Source: Pseudomonas sp. PB120 (GTDB lineage Bacteria > Pseudomonadota > Gammaproteobacteria > Pseudomonadales > Pseudomonadaceae). Taken from it: a stretch of 64,000 nucleotides of DNA. Below, in pieces: positions 43,262 to 52,700 of the stretch. The notes under the pieces were generated by a model. It searched no databases. It was not told the DNA's origin and saw only the letters and a list, made by a program, of their open reading frames with translations. The stretch covers positions 124,001-188,000 of the forward strand of contig NZ_RWIN01000038.1 of the NCBI RefSeq assembly GCF_009761815.1, given 5' to 3'. Both the position numbers and the translations under genes were made by a program. The first letter of the stretch is position 1. Each line of letters opens with the position of its first letter.

Positions 43262-43316
43262 AGGTTCTTCACAGATGACCGGGAACGACACTCCCGGTCT
43301 TCATGATGAAGAACCT
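43262..43316. other. Nested inverted repeat, possible structured RNA or terminator
   Basis: Outer arms AGGTTCTTCA and TGAAGAACCT are perfect over 10 bp. An inner CCGGGA/TCCCGG pair lies within. It begins 9 bp after the oxidase stop. The T-tract is on the minus-strand side only (AAAAA before the left arm), so it is not a normal plus-strand terminator. Confidence 0.5.
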
Positions 43317-43487
43317 GCTAGCCGTCCAACCACGCTGTTACCAGTCCTGTAGCACTCGGTGACACTTGGCACTGTTGAGGTGCGCCCTGCAGATCGACTC
43401 TGCACCGCCCTCCCCGCCACATAAGGCCGATCCTGCCATGGCGCATTTCGTGCATCTGTTCTCACCCCTGACTCGTTTGAAGCCCCC

Positions 43488-44297
43488 ATGCGCCCCAAGG
43501 AACTGAAACTCTGGACCAGCGGTGTTGCCCATTTACTGGACCTTCCTCCCGGGCATGCGCGGCTGGCGGGCTTAAGTCATTGGTTGCGGCAAGTCTGCCC
43601 GGTCGATCACTTCGTTCTGTTCGTCTACGAAGGCAATCATCGGCCGTTGGCGCTGTTCGACACTTTCGCAGCCGACAAGCGTGCGGTGTATGTCGATGAC
43701 TATCAGTGCGGGCCCTATTTGCTTGATCCGTTCTACCTGGCCTGCACCCGCGGGCAAGCGCCTGGACTGTGGCGTTTGCGACAGTTCGCCCCCGACCACT
43801 TCTACCTCGGTGAGTATTACCTGACGTATTACCAGCAAACCGGCTTGGCCGAAGAAGTGGCGTTTTTCGTCGACCTCGGTGGCGGCGCCATGGCCGTGCT
43901 GTCGTTGATGCGATCCACCGCCAGTTGTGCTTTCAGTCGTGACGAGATGCAGTTGATCGAGTGCGCACAGGCCGTGGTTGAACAGGTCATCAATGAAGCC
44001 TGGCGTTTGCGTCAAGCCCAGCAACCGCGCCCGGCGCAGGACCTGGACTTCAAGATCCGCGAAGCCTTCGATCAGTTCGGCGCGCACATCCTCACCGGCC
44101 GTGAACAGGAAATTGTCCAGCTGCTGCTGCGCGGTCACTCCAGCGCCTCGGTGGCCGAACAACTGAACATCAGTCCTGGCACGGTGAAAATTCACCGCAA
44201 GAACATCTACGCCAAGCTCGGCATCGGCAGCCAGTCCGAATTGCTCGGGCTGTTTATTCGCGACCTTACAGGCCAGGAGCTGCTTGTCGAAGCCTGA
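43488..44297 (+). CDS. LuxR-family transcriptional regulator
   Basis: The 269-residue protein has a 170-residue N-terminal sensory part without obvious phosphoacceptor motifs (rich in aromatic residues). It ends in a LuxR helix-turn-helix: LTGREQEIVQLLLRGHSSASVAEQLNISPGTVKIHRKNIYAKLGIGSQSELLGLF at residues about 205-260. It lies between the amine oxidase and the ABC transporter operon, likely controlling one or both. The palindrome at 44314-44329 just after its stop is a candidate operator. Confidence 0.88.
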   Translation: MRPKELKLWTSGVAHLLDLPPGHARLAGLSHWLRQVCPVDHFVLFVYEGNHRPLALFDTFAADKRAVYVDDYQCGPYLLDPFYLACTRGQAPGLWRLRQFAPDHFYLGEYYLTYYQQTGLAEEVAFFVDLGGGAMAVLSLMRSTASCAFSRDEMQLIECAQAVVEQVINEAWRLRQAQQPRPAQDLDFKIREAFDQFGAHILTGREQEIVQLLLRGHSSASVAEQLNISPGTVKIHRKNIYAKLGIGSQSELLGLFIRDLTGQELLVEA

Positions 44298-44313
44298 CAC
44301 CTGAAACCGACTC

Positions 44314-44329
44314 TATCCCCCAAGGGATA
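44314..44329. promoter_or_regulatory. Palindrome upstream of the PotABCD-type operon
   Basis: TATCCCCCAAGGGATA is a perfect 6-4-6 inverted repeat, 73 bp before the GTG start of the transporter operon. It is a plausible site for the LuxR regulator encoded just upstream. Confidence 0.5.
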
Positions 44330-44401
44330 TATACAGCGCAAAACCCCGATTGCTAGTTTGGCCCCCGACGCATTGATTCATCACTGCAAGGGAGCCGGAC
44401 T

Positions 44402-45517
44402 GTGAACGACACTACGTCAAGCGATATCGAATTCTGCAATGTGGTCAAACGCTATGGCGAGGTGTCAGCCGTCAATGGCCTGAACTTCGCGGTGCGTCGC
44501 GGCTCATTCCATTCCTTCCTCGGCGGTTCCGGTTGCGGCAAAACCACCACCCTGCGCATGATCGCCGGCTTCGAACAGCCCACCAGCGGCGAAGTGCGCC
44601 TGGCGGGCAAGAACGTGGCCGGCGTCCCGGCGTTTGAGCGCCCGGTGAACATGGTGTTCCAGCATTACGCCCTCTTCCCGCACCTGACCGTGGCGCAGAA
44701 CATCGCCTATGGCCTGCGTTATCGGACCCCGCGCCCCGACAAGAAAGCCCAGCTGCGCATGGCGGATGAAGCGCTGGAAATGGTGCGTCTGAGCGGCTTC
44801 GGCCAACGCAAGCCGAGTGAGCTGTCTGGCGGTCAACAGCAGCGTGTGGCCCTGGCCCGGGCGCTGGTGAACAAGCCAACCGTGTTGCTGCTGGACGAGC
44901 CGCTGGCGGCGCTGGACCGCAAGCTGCGCAAGGAGATGCAGTCCGAATTGCTGCGCCTGCAACGCGAAGTCGGCATCACCTTCGTGCTGGTCACTCACGA
45001 TCAGGAAGAAGCCTTGTCGATGAGTGACAGCATCAGCGTGATGCACAACGGTTCGATCATCCAGACCGCCACCCCCGAACAATTGTATGAAGCGCCGGCC
45101 AGTCGTTACGTCGCCGATTTCATTGGCGAATCCAATCTGTTCAACGGCACCGTGCGCCACCTTCAGGGCAACTCCGTGGTGCTGCGCACCGAGCAAGGAC
45201 TGGAACTGACCAGCCCGCTGACGCCCACCGGCAGAGCCTTGAGCGCCGACGCCGCCGGTTGCATCGCGGTGCGCCCGGAGCTGATCAGCATCACCGCCGC
45301 CAACGCCGAACTGGCCCGCGAAGTGAAGCTGCAAGGCTGTGTGGAAGACCGCATCTACCTCGGCAATTCCACCGAATACCGCGTGCGCACCCAGGCCTTC
45401 GGCGTGGTGTGCGTGCGGGTGCCGCGCCAGCAGGATCACGGCGCCAATGCATTCGAACACGGCGCTGCAGTGAGCGTCGGCTGGGATCACGCCAATGGCC
45501 TGGCCATGGCGTTGTAA
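44402..45517 (+). CDS. Polyamine-type ABC transporter ATP-binding protein
   Basis: The 371-residue PotA-like ATPase has Walker [12 protein letters not shown], the signature [15 protein letters not shown], Walker [13 protein letters not shown], an H-loop VTHDQEE and a C-terminal TOBE domain. The start is GTG with AGGGAG upstream. It is first in an operon with binding protein, two permeases and an aldehyde dehydrogenase. Polyamines or related amines are the likely cargo. Confidence 0.92.
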   Translation: MNDTTSSDIEFCNVVKRYGEVSAVNGLNFAVRRGSFHSFLGGSGCGKTTTLRMIAGFEQPTSGEVRLAGKNVAGVPAFERPVNMVFQHYALFPHLTVAQNIAYGLRYRTPRPDKKAQLRMADEALEMVRLSGFGQRKPSELSGGQQQRVALARALVNKPTVLLLDEPLAALDRKLRKEMQSELLRLQREVGITFVLVTHDQEEALSMSDSISVMHNGSIIQTATPEQLYEAPASRYVADFIGESNLFNGTVRHLQGNSVVLRTEQGLELTSPLTPTGRALSADAAGCIAVRPELISITAANAELAREVKLQGCVEDRIYLGNSTEYRVRTQAFGVVCVRVPRQQDHGANAFEHGAAVSVGWDHANGLAMAL

Positions 45518-45556
45518 ATCATCGATTCGTTTCATCAACCGGATGTGGAGCGTGCT

Positions 45557-46699
45557 ATGGACCAGAAGACCTTTATCAAAACCCTGCGTAGCTGGCAGAA
45601 CGGCTCGATCAGCCGCCGCGAGTTCCTTGGCCGCACCGGCCTGGGGATTGCCGCCGCGGTGGTTGCCACCAACATGCCCGGCCTGCTGACCTCAACCGCC
45701 GAGGCCGCCGAGCAGGCCAAGCTCGGCGATCGCCTGTCGCTGGCGACCTGGCCGAATTACCACAGCCAGGAAAACCTCGACACCTTCGCCAAAACCACCG
45801 GTGCGCGCGTGTCGATGAGCGTGTTCGGTTCCAACGAAGAGATGCTCGCCAAATTGCAGGCCGGTGGCAGCGGCTGGGACGTGCTGGTACCGACTAACTA
45901 CACCATCAGCACTTACGTTGGCCTGGGCCTGATCGAACCCTTGGACCTGTCGCGCATTCCCAACTTCGAGGCGTCGGCGTTCCAGCAAAAATTCATGGCG
46001 CAAGGCACTGTGGACGGCAAGGTGTATGCGGTGCCAAAAAACTGGGGCACCACCGGCATGCTCTACGACACCGGCAAACTGAAGAACGGCCCCGCCAGCT
46101 GGAAAGAATTCTGGGCAGCAGCCCAAGGCCCCGCCAGCGGCCGGACGATGGTTCACGACTACCAGCTGACCGCCATTGGCAACGCACTGAAAAGCTTCGG
46201 CTACAGCTTCAACTCCCTGGACCCGAAAGAACTGGCCGATGCCGAAAAACTGCTGATCGAGGTCAAGCCGCACCTGTTCGCCATCAACTCCGACATCCAG
46301 CCGTCCATGCGCAGCGGCGATGCCTGGCTGGCGATGTCCTGGACCGGCGATGCCTCTCAGTTGCACCGCGACAACACGAAGATGCAGTTCGAACTGGGCA
46401 AGGAAGGTGGCGAACTGTGGAGTGACTTCTTTGCCATTCCCAAAAGCTCGGAACACAAGGACGCGGCCTACGCCTTCATCAACTACCTGCTCGATCCGCA
46501 GCACAACAAGCTCGAAGTGCTGAGCCACGGCTACCCGAGCGGCGACAAGCGCGTTGATGCGTTGCTGCCTACCGCGATGCTCGACGATCCGATCATGTAC
46601 CCGGCCGCTGAAGCGCTCAGCCCTCTGGAGTTTGGTGCCGCCGCGACGCTCACCAGTCCGGCGCGCGCCGAGCTGATGGCTCGTTTCAAGTCCGCCTGA
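45557..46699 (+). CDS. Polyamine-type ABC transporter substrate-binding protein with Tat-like signal
   Basis: The 380-residue PotD/PotF-like protein carries an N-terminal SRREFLGRTGLGIAAAVVA segment with the twin-arginine motif, followed by an AEAAE cleavage region. This suggests Tat export, less common than Sec for this family. The mature part has the TWPNYHSQENLDTFAKTTGARV start and WDVLVPTNYTISTYVG ligand block. The ATG at 45557 has TGGAG upstream. Confidence 0.9.
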   Translation: MDQKTFIKTLRSWQNGSISRREFLGRTGLGIAAAVVATNMPGLLTSTAEAAEQAKLGDRLSLATWPNYHSQENLDTFAKTTGARVSMSVFGSNEEMLAKLQAGGSGWDVLVPTNYTISTYVGLGLIEPLDLSRIPNFEASAFQQKFMAQGTVDGKVYAVPKNWGTTGMLYDTGKLKNGPASWKEFWAAAQGPASGRTMVHDYQLTAIGNALKSFGYSFNSLDPKELADAEKLLIEVKPHLFAINSDIQPSMRSGDAWLAMSWTGDASQLHRDNTKMQFELGKEGGELWSDFFAIPKSSEHKDAAYAFINYLLDPQHNKLEVLSHGYPSGDKRVDALLPTAMLDDPIMYPAAEALSPLEFGAAATLTSPARAELMARFKSA

Positions 46700-46730
46700 T
46701 CGCCTGGCCATGGCCAATGAGGAGTCACCC

Positions 46731-47648
46731 ATGAACGCCGCCACCCACCCGCAAACGGTGAAGCCGGGCACTGCCCTGTCGGTCGAGGTTCGCCAACGGC
46801 GCAGCCTCGGCCGGCGGATCACCTGGCTGATGCTCTTGCCTTCGACCTTGTGGTTCCTGCTGCTGTTGTTGATGCCGCTGGTGATCATTCTGGTCTTCAG
46901 TTTCGGCGAGCGCAGCGCTGTGGGCGGTTACGCCGGTGGCTTCACACTGGCCAACTACCTGAACCTCGGCTCCCGTGGCGCGGCGTTCAGCAACACGCTG
47001 ATGCTGGCGCCGCTGGGCACGCTGGTGTGCCTGGTGGCGGCTTACCCGCTGGCGTATTTCCTGGCGGTCAAGGTCAGCAAGAACCGCTCGCTGCTGCTGA
47101 CGCTGGTGATAGTGCCGTTCTGGACCAGTTTCCTGATTCGCACGTACGCCTGGATTTTCATCCTCAGCGGCAAGGGCATTCCGGCCTTGCTCGCCAGCCT
47201 TGGCCTGGAAGACGTGCGGCTGATCAATACGCCGTGGGCGGTGCTGATCGGCATCGTCTACGGCTACTTGCCGCTGATGGTGTTTCCGATTTACGTCAGC
47301 CTGGAAAAACTCGACAAGCGCCTGCTCGAAGCCTCGGCGGACCTGGGGGCCAGCGCGCTCGAAAGCTTCCGGCGGATCACCCTGCCCCTCTCAGCGCCCG
47401 GGATCATTACCGGGGTGATGCTGGTGTTCATCTTGTTGATGGGCGAGTTCCTGATCCCGGCCATTCTCGGCGGCGGCAAAGTGTTCTTTGTCGGCAACGC
47501 ACTGGTCGACCTGTTTCTGCAATCGCGCAACTGGCCCTTCGGCAGCGCGCTGGCAATGACCTTGGTGGCGATGATGTTGCTGATCATCGGCGTGTATTTG
47601 AAACTCGTGGCGCGCTATGGCGGCCGCCCTGCCGACGGAGGGTTGTGA
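46731..47648 (+). CDS. Polyamine-type ABC transporter permease (PotB-like)
   Basis: The 305-residue membrane protein has six predicted membrane segments and the binding-protein-dependent permease loop EASADLGASALESFRRITLPLSAPGI. AGGAG lies before the ATG at 46731. The open frame from 46710 is rejected. It partners with the next permease to form the channel. Confidence 0.9.
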   Translation: MNAATHPQTVKPGTALSVEVRQRRSLGRRITWLMLLPSTLWFLLLLLMPLVIILVFSFGERSAVGGYAGGFTLANYLNLGSRGAAFSNTLMLAPLGTLVCLVAAYPLAYFLAVKVSKNRSLLLTLVIVPFWTSFLIRTYAWIFILSGKGIPALLASLGLEDVRLINTPWAVLIGIVYGYLPLMVFPIYVSLEKLDKRLLEASADLGASALESFRRITLPLSAPGIITGVMLVFILLMGEFLIPAILGGGKVFFVGNALVDLFLQSRNWPFGSALAMTLVAMMLLIIGVYLKLVARYGGRPADGGL

Positions 47649-47649
47649 C

Positions 47650-48477
47650 ATGTGGCTGCGCAGCTATTCGACTTCGCTGTACCTGTTTCTCTACGCACCC
47701 ATCGCATTGATCGTGCTGTTCAGCTTCAACGCCGGGCGCAGTGGCCTGGCGTTCGAATGCTGCTCGGTGCAGTGGTTTGGTCGCGCGTTTGGCAACCCGT
47801 TCATCATGGAAGCGCTGGGCCATAGCGCGTTCATTGCCTTCACTTCAGCGGTGATTGCCACCCTGTTCGGCACGCTCGCGGTGTTTGGTTTGCAACGTGC
47901 CGGCGCCAAAGTGCGGTTGCTGTTCGATGCGCTGACCTATTGCGCCATCATCGTTCCCGGGATCGTCATCGGCATCTCGACGCTGATTGCCTTCATTACC
48001 CTGTTCGACCTGATCAATCCGTTGCTGGCGAGCTGGATACCCAGCCTGCCACGGTTGAACATGGGCTTCTTTACCGTGATCGCCGCGCACTCGCTGTTCA
48101 CCATGGCGTTGGTCATGGTGATCGTGCGCAGCCGCGTCGATTCACTGGACAAGGCCCTGCTGGAAGCCTCGGCCGACCTCTACGCGCCCCCCATGCAAAC
48201 GTTCTGGCGGGTCACCCTGCCCCAGATCAGTCCGGCGATCATGGCCGGGTTTCTGCTGGCGTTCACTTTCAGCTTCGACGATTTCATCATCGCGTTCTTC
48301 GTCGCCGGCTCCGAAACAACCTTGCCGATCTACATCTTTTCATCCATCCGCCGCGGCGTGACCCCGGAGATCAATGCGGTGTCGACCGTCATCATCTGCG
48401 CGTCGCTGGCGTTGCTGTTCACTTCCCGCCACCTGCAAAACCGCCGCACCGGCCTCCAGGAGTCTCACCATGCGTGA
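47650..48477 (+). CDS. Polyamine-type ABC transporter permease (PotC-like)
   Basis: The 275-residue membrane protein has the coupling loop EASADLYAPPMQTFWRVTLPQISPAI and starts with a membrane helix (SLYLFLYAPIALIVLFSFN). The ATG at 47650 comes directly after the PotB stop, and the stop overlaps the start of the aldehyde dehydrogenase by 8 bp. Confidence 0.9.
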   Translation: MWLRSYSTSLYLFLYAPIALIVLFSFNAGRSGLAFECCSVQWFGRAFGNPFIMEALGHSAFIAFTSAVIATLFGTLAVFGLQRAGAKVRLLFDALTYCAIIVPGIVIGISTLIAFITLFDLINPLLASWIPSLPRLNMGFFTVIAAHSLFTMALVMVIVRSRVDSLDKALLEASADLYAPPMQTFWRVTLPQISPAIMAGFLLAFTFSFDDFIIAFFVAGSETTLPIYIFSSIRRGVTPEINAVSTVIICASLALLFTSRHLQNRRTGLQESHHA

Positions 48478-49942
48478 TCAGCTTTACATCAACGGCGAGT
48501 GGGTCAGCCCGGACCTGGGCGGTTACCTGGACGTCATCGACCCGGCCACCGGACAGGCTTTCCATCGGGTTGCCGCGGGCACCGAAGAAGACGTCGATCA
48601 TGCGGTGCGCGCCGCCCGACGAGCGTTCGATAACGGCTGGAGCCAGACCACAGGCGCCGAGCGTGCGCAGTGGCTGGAAGCGTTGGCGGATGAACTGGCC
48701 AGTGGTCAACAGGCGCTGGCTGAACTGGAAGTGCGCGACAACGGCAAACCGTTGCCCGAAGCGCAGTGGGACGTTGCCGATGCGATCGGTTGCTTTCGTT
48801 ACTACGCCGGGCTGGCGCGGGAACTGGATCAACAACAGGACCAACCGCTGGCACTGCCGGACGAGCGTTTTCGCTGCCGCATCCGCCATGAACCGATCGG
48901 TGTCGCCGGGCAGATCATTCCCTGGAACTACCCATTGTTGATGGCGGCATGGAAGGTCGCGCCTGCCTTGGCCGCCGGAGCCTCGGTGGTGTTGAAACCG
49001 TCCGAACTGACGCCGCTGACGGCGCTCGAACTGGCTGCGGCTGCCGACCGCATCGGTTTGCCGGCCGGGGTCCTGAACGTCGTGACCGGTCTGGGTGCCG
49101 ACGCCGGCGGCCCGCTCACCGAACACCCGGGCGTGGACAAACTGGCCTTCACTGGCAGCGTGCCCACCGGGGCAAAAATCATGTCGGCGGCCGCTCGTGA
49201 CATCAAGAACATCAGCCTGGAGCTCGGCGGAAAGTCTGCGTTCATTGTGTTCGACGACGCCGATGTCGAGGCGGCGGTGGAATGGATTCTGTTCGGGATT
49301 TTCTGGAACCAGGGCCAGGTGTGCAGCGCCACTTCTCGCTTGCTGGTCCAGGAAAACATCGCCTCGCGGTTGATCGAGCGACTGGTGGAGGAAACCCGCA
49401 AGATCACCATCGGCCCCGGGATGGAAGCCGGCGTGCTGTTGGGGCCTTTGGTCAGCCGAGGACAGCACGATAAGGTCCTCGGCTTTATCGATCAGGGATT
49501 GGCCAGCGGTGCACGCCTGCTCACCGGGGGGCGGCTGCCGGCGCATCTGCCGGAGGGCTATTTCATCGAACCGGCCATCTTTGACGAGCCCGGACACAGC
49601 AGCATCCTCTGGCGCGAAGAGGTGTTCGGCCCAGTGCTGTGCATCAAGCGCTTCAAGACCGAAGAGCAAGCCCTGCAAATGGCCAACGCCAGCCGCTTCG
49701 GCCTCGCCGCCGCCGTGATGAGCGCTGATCTGCAACGCACCGCCCGCGTCGCCAACCAACTGCGCGCCGGGATTATCTGGGTGAATTGCTCGCAACCGAC
49801 CTTCGTCGAAGCACCCTGGGGCGGCATGAAACACAGCGGTATTGGCCGGGAACTCGGTGAATGGGGGCTGCACAATTATCTGGAGGTGAAGCAAGTGACC
49901 GAATACGTCAGCGACCAGCCATGGGGCTGGTACCTGAAATAG
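48470..49942 (+). CDS. Aldehyde dehydrogenase (betaine/aminoaldehyde type)
   Basis: The 490-residue ALDH has the motifs IIPWNYPLLMAAWKVAPALA, FTGSVPTGAKIM, LELGGKSAFIVFD (catalytic Glu), GQVCSATSRLLVQ (catalytic Cys) and a tail typical of betaine or 4-aminobutyraldehyde dehydrogenases. CAGGAG precedes the ATG at 48470. It overlaps the transporter permease, so an aminoaldehyde produced by the oxidase at 41936 is the likely substrate. Confidence 0.9.
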   Translation: MRDQLYINGEWVSPDLGGYLDVIDPATGQAFHRVAAGTEEDVDHAVRAARRAFDNGWSQTTGAERAQWLEALADELASGQQALAELEVRDNGKPLPEAQWDVADAIGCFRYYAGLARELDQQQDQPLALPDERFRCRIRHEPIGVAGQIIPWNYPLLMAAWKVAPALAAGASVVLKPSELTPLTALELAAAADRIGLPAGVLNVVTGLGADAGGPLTEHPGVDKLAFTGSVPTGAKIMSAAARDIKNISLELGGKSAFIVFDDADVEAAVEWILFGIFWNQGQVCSATSRLLVQENIASRLIERLVEETRKITIGPGMEAGVLLGPLVSRGQHDKVLGFIDQGLASGARLLTGGRLPAHLPEGYFIEPAIFDEPGHSSILWREEVFGPVLCIKRFKTEEQALQMANASRFGLAAAVMSADLQRTARVANQLRAGIIWVNCSQPTFVEAPWGGMKHSGIGRELGEWGLHNYLEVKQVTEYVSDQPWGWYLK

Positions 49943-50010
49943 TCGGTCGGTTCTTTAGTTCAAGCACCCTCCCTACGACGGGTATTGCTTGCCTTGAACA
50001 AACGCGAAAT

Positions 50011-50036
50011 AAAAAAGGCCCTTTTCGGGCCTTTTG
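50011..50036. terminator. Bidirectional terminator between ALDH and TonB receptor genes
   Basis: AAAAGGCCC and GGGCCTTTT form a 9-bp stem with a TTTTC loop. A-tract and T-tract on both sides let it serve the plus-strand ALDH operon and the minus-strand TonB receptor. Confidence 0.8.
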
Positions 50037-50056
50037 AATTCAATGTTCGGGTTCGT

Positions 50057-52183
50057 CTACAGGGTGTAAGAAATACCGACCTGCACCGTTCTCGGTTCAC
50101 CCGGGTAAGCGTAGACATTGCCAAAGGCGCCTTCTTCGTAATCCCGGTCGAAGACGTTTTTCACATCGAGATTCAGCCGGACCTGGTCATTGATCTTGTA
50201 GAAGCCAAGCAGATCGACGACGGTGTAACTGCCCATCGAAAACGCCGTATTAGCCGTTTGCCCCGCACGTTCATCGACATACTTGCCGCCCGCACCCAGG
50301 CCCAGTCCTTTGAGAGTGCCGTCCTGGAACTCATAGACGTTGAGCAGGCTGAAGCTGTTTTTCGGAATGTTCATCAGCCGGGTGCCCGACTGGATCACGT
50401 TGTCTTTGGTGACCTCGGCGTCGACATAGGCATAGCCCCCAATCACTCGCCACTGCGGGGTGATATTGCCCGCCACGTTCAGGTCAAGGCCACGGCTGCG
50501 TACTTCGCCAGCCGCCACGCTGAAGGTCGAGTCCACGGGGTCGGTGGTCAGGACGTTACGTTTTTCAATCTGATAGATCGCCGCGTCCACGCTCAGCTGA
50601 CGATCCAGCGCTTCCCATTTGACGCCCATTTCATAGGACTTGCCCTTTTCTGGCTCAAAGCCGCCACCCTGACGGCTGGCCCCGGTATTGGGCTTGAATG
50701 AGCGCGCTGTATCGGCATAAACCGCCACGGTTTCAGTGAGGTCATAAAGCACGCCAAGACGCGGCGTCACTGCATTGTCGCTCGCTTCCCAGCTTCTGCC
50801 ACCGGGTACAAAGGTTTCGTAATCATGTTCGAAACGCTCGAAACGGGCGCCTGCCAAAACCTTCAAACGTTCAGTCAATGCCACCTGATCCTGAACGAAC
50901 GCGGCGTAGGTCTTGAGGTTTTCCTTATCGTTGGTCGGGGTGCGGGTCAGCGCCGGGCGAGGTTGGCCATACACCGGGTTGAAAATATCAATCGGGTAGG
51001 CACTGACCGCACCGCTGGAGCGCTGGATGATGGATTTGTAGTCGTAATCTTCGTACTCGATGCCGGTCAACAAGGTGTGGTCGAAGCCGCCGGCTGAAAA
51101 ATGCCCGGTGAGGTTCAGTTGGGTGTCCTTGTCCGTCCACTCCAGCTTGCGATAGTTGAAGTTGCGCCCCAGCGTGCGCCCATCGGCTGCCACGCCATTG
51201 GCTTCGACGGCGTTGCCTTGCAAGGTGCCATCGAGCCATTGGAAACCGCCGCCCAATGTCCAGTCGTCATTCAGGAAATGCTCGAAACGCAGTTGGGCCA
51301 TGTTGTTGTCGTTGTGCAATTTGCCGACGTCTTTTTCTCCGAAGAGCGTGTCGCGCGACGCGGTGCCAACCTGATTGGGATAACGCGTCAGGCCGCGATC
51401 CAGCGGGTGGTTGTTGCGCATGAAGTCGCCTTCGAAGATCACCTTGGTGTCGTCGGTGGCCTGCCAGGAAATAACCGGCGTCACGCCATAGCGTTCGGTT
51501 TCGACATGGTCGCGAAAGGTATCACCGCCCTCTCCCACCACGTTCAGGCGATAAGCCAGACGGCCTTCTTCGTCGAGCGGGCCGGAGGCATCCAGTGTGC
51601 CGCGCTTCATTCCCTGATCGTCAAGCTGGCTGCCCAGCGTCACCGTGCGTTCAGCCAGAGGTTGCTTAGAAACCACGTTGAACGTGCCACCAGGATCACC
51701 CCGGCCATAGAGCGTCGTTGCAGGGCCGCGCAGTACTTCCAGCCGCTCGATGGTGTTTGCATCCGGCATGTTCGGGTAACCACGGTTGATCGGAAACCCG
51801 TTGCGATAGAACTCGCCGGTGGTAAATCCGCGCACCGTAAAGGTGGTCAGCCCCTGGCCACCGAAGTTGTTGGCCCGCCCCACTCCGCCGGCGTAGTCCA
51901 GCGCGTCCTGAAGGCGGGTGGCCCCGATGTCCTCGACCACATCCTTGGTGACCACGCTGATCGACTGCGGTGTTTCATGAATCGCCGTGTCGGTTCGCGT
52001 CGCGCTGGCGGAGCGCGTTGCACGGTACCCCTTCACCGGCCCCTGGGCCGTTTCGTACTCCGAGGTGCCGACGATGTCGGTCGCTTGTAGCTCCAGGCTG
52101 GCCTTATCGGTTGTTGCTTGCTCCGCCCAGGATGAGGCGGAAAAAGCCTGAAGCACACAGATAGACACCAAAGTACGACGCAT
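50057..52183 (-). CDS. TonB-dependent siderophore-type receptor
   Basis: The 708-residue protein has a signal peptide (SICVLQAFSASSWAEQ), a plug domain (ETPQSISVVTKDVVEDIGATRLQDALDYAGGVG ... VRGFTT...ERLEVLRGPATTLYGRGDPGGTFNVVSK) and a barrel ending in a strand with terminal aromatic/leucine (VQVGISYTL). The ATG at 52183 gives the signal peptide; the frame to 52339 is not used. It likely imports a ferric siderophore. A candidate Fur site lies 86 bp upstream. Confidence 0.9.
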   Translation of the reverse strand: MRRTLVSICVLQAFSASSWAEQATTDKASLELQATDIVGTSEYETAQGPVKGYRATRSASATRTDTAIHETPQSISVVTKDVVEDIGATRLQDALDYAGGVGRANNFGGQGLTTFTVRGFTTGEFYRNGFPINRGYPNMPDANTIERLEVLRGPATTLYGRGDPGGTFNVVSKQPLAERTVTLGSQLDDQGMKRGTLDASGPLDEEGRLAYRLNVVGEGGDTFRDHVETERYGVTPVISWQATDDTKVIFEGDFMRNNHPLDRGLTRYPNQVGTASRDTLFGEKDVGKLHNDNNMAQLRFEHFLNDDWTLGGGFQWLDGTLQGNAVEANGVAADGRTLGRNFNYRKLEWTDKDTQLNLTGHFSAGGFDHTLLTGIEYEDYDYKSIIQRSSGAVSAYPIDIFNPVYGQPRPALTRTPTNDKENLKTYAAFVQDQVALTERLKVLAGARFERFEHDYETFVPGGRSWEASDNAVTPRLGVLYDLTETVAVYADTARSFKPNTGASRQGGGFEPEKGKSYEMGVKWEALDRQLSVDAAIYQIEKRNVLTTDPVDSTFSVAAGEVRSRGLDLNVAGNITPQWRVIGGYAYVDAEVTKDNVIQSGTRLMNIPKNSFSLLNVYEFQDGTLKGLGLGAGGKYVDERAGQTANTAFSMGSYTVVDLLGFYKINDQVRLNLDVKNVFDRDYEEGAFGNVYAYPGEPRTVQVGISYTL

Positions 52184-52268
52184 CGAAAGAACCTTGTGTA
52201 AATAGCCAAATAGGGCGGCATACATGCCAATAATTTGCGGCGCATGGTATACCACATTATCGGCTTTT

Positions 52269-52287
52269 GATACGTATTCGCATTTGT
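52269..52287. promoter_or_regulatory. Candidate Fur box upstream of the TonB receptor
   Basis: Minus-strand ACAAATGCGAATACGTATC matches about 11 of 17 core positions of the Fur consensus. It lies 86 bp before the receptor start. A second weaker match begins with GATAATG at 52261-52255. Confidence 0.35.
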
Positions 52288-52431
52288 ATTTTCTGGATGT
52301 AATTTTTGTGTGCCGCCACAAACCTGTCGAAAAATTCATTTAGCGGCGAACAGCGCGAAAGGCCGTGAGCGTCAGGATGAGTCCAAGCCAACCCACACCG
52401 CGTTGGCTCAACTCACCACTGGAGTACACAC

Positions 52432-52641
52432 ATGAACAGCCTTAAAGCCCTTTTGATCGTGACCTTGATGACTGCCTCCATCGCCGCAATGGCAGAAGGC
52501 GGTGGCGATACCGTGATGGCGAAAATGGAAGCCGCCAGGGCCACCGCCATGGCCACGCCTCTACCGTCAGGGGCTAACACGGCTACCGCTACGGTCAGCA
52601 ACCAGAACACCTCCTCCAATGACGTCTCGCGTTCGAATTGA
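52432..52641 (+). CDS. Small secreted protein of unknown function
   Basis: The 69-residue protein has a clear signal peptide (LKALLIVTLMTASIAAMAEG). The remainder is hydrophilic, Ala/Thr-rich and ends without a membrane segment. CACTGGAG lies 12 bp before the ATG. Similar short secreted proteins with an AEGGGD start after cleavage are common in Pseudomonas, but I do not know a function. Confidence 0.7.
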   Translation: MNSLKALLIVTLMTASIAAMAEGGGDTVMAKMEAARATAMATPLPSGANTATATVSNQNTSSNDVSRSN

Positions 52642-52700
52642 CCCCGTCAATTCTGAAAATCTTGCGCGGCATCGGCTAAATTATCGAGGTTCAACAGGTT

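Noticed and set aside
44354..44376. Possible sigma-54 promoter before the polyamine-type operon (TGGCCCCCGACGCATT)
   Set aside because: The GG and GC elements are spaced by eight bases instead of ten, so it does not fit a -24/-12 promoter.
48419..49894. 491-codon minus-strand frame over the aldehyde dehydrogenase
   Set aside because: Antisense shadow; the plus-strand frame has all ALDH catalytic motifs.
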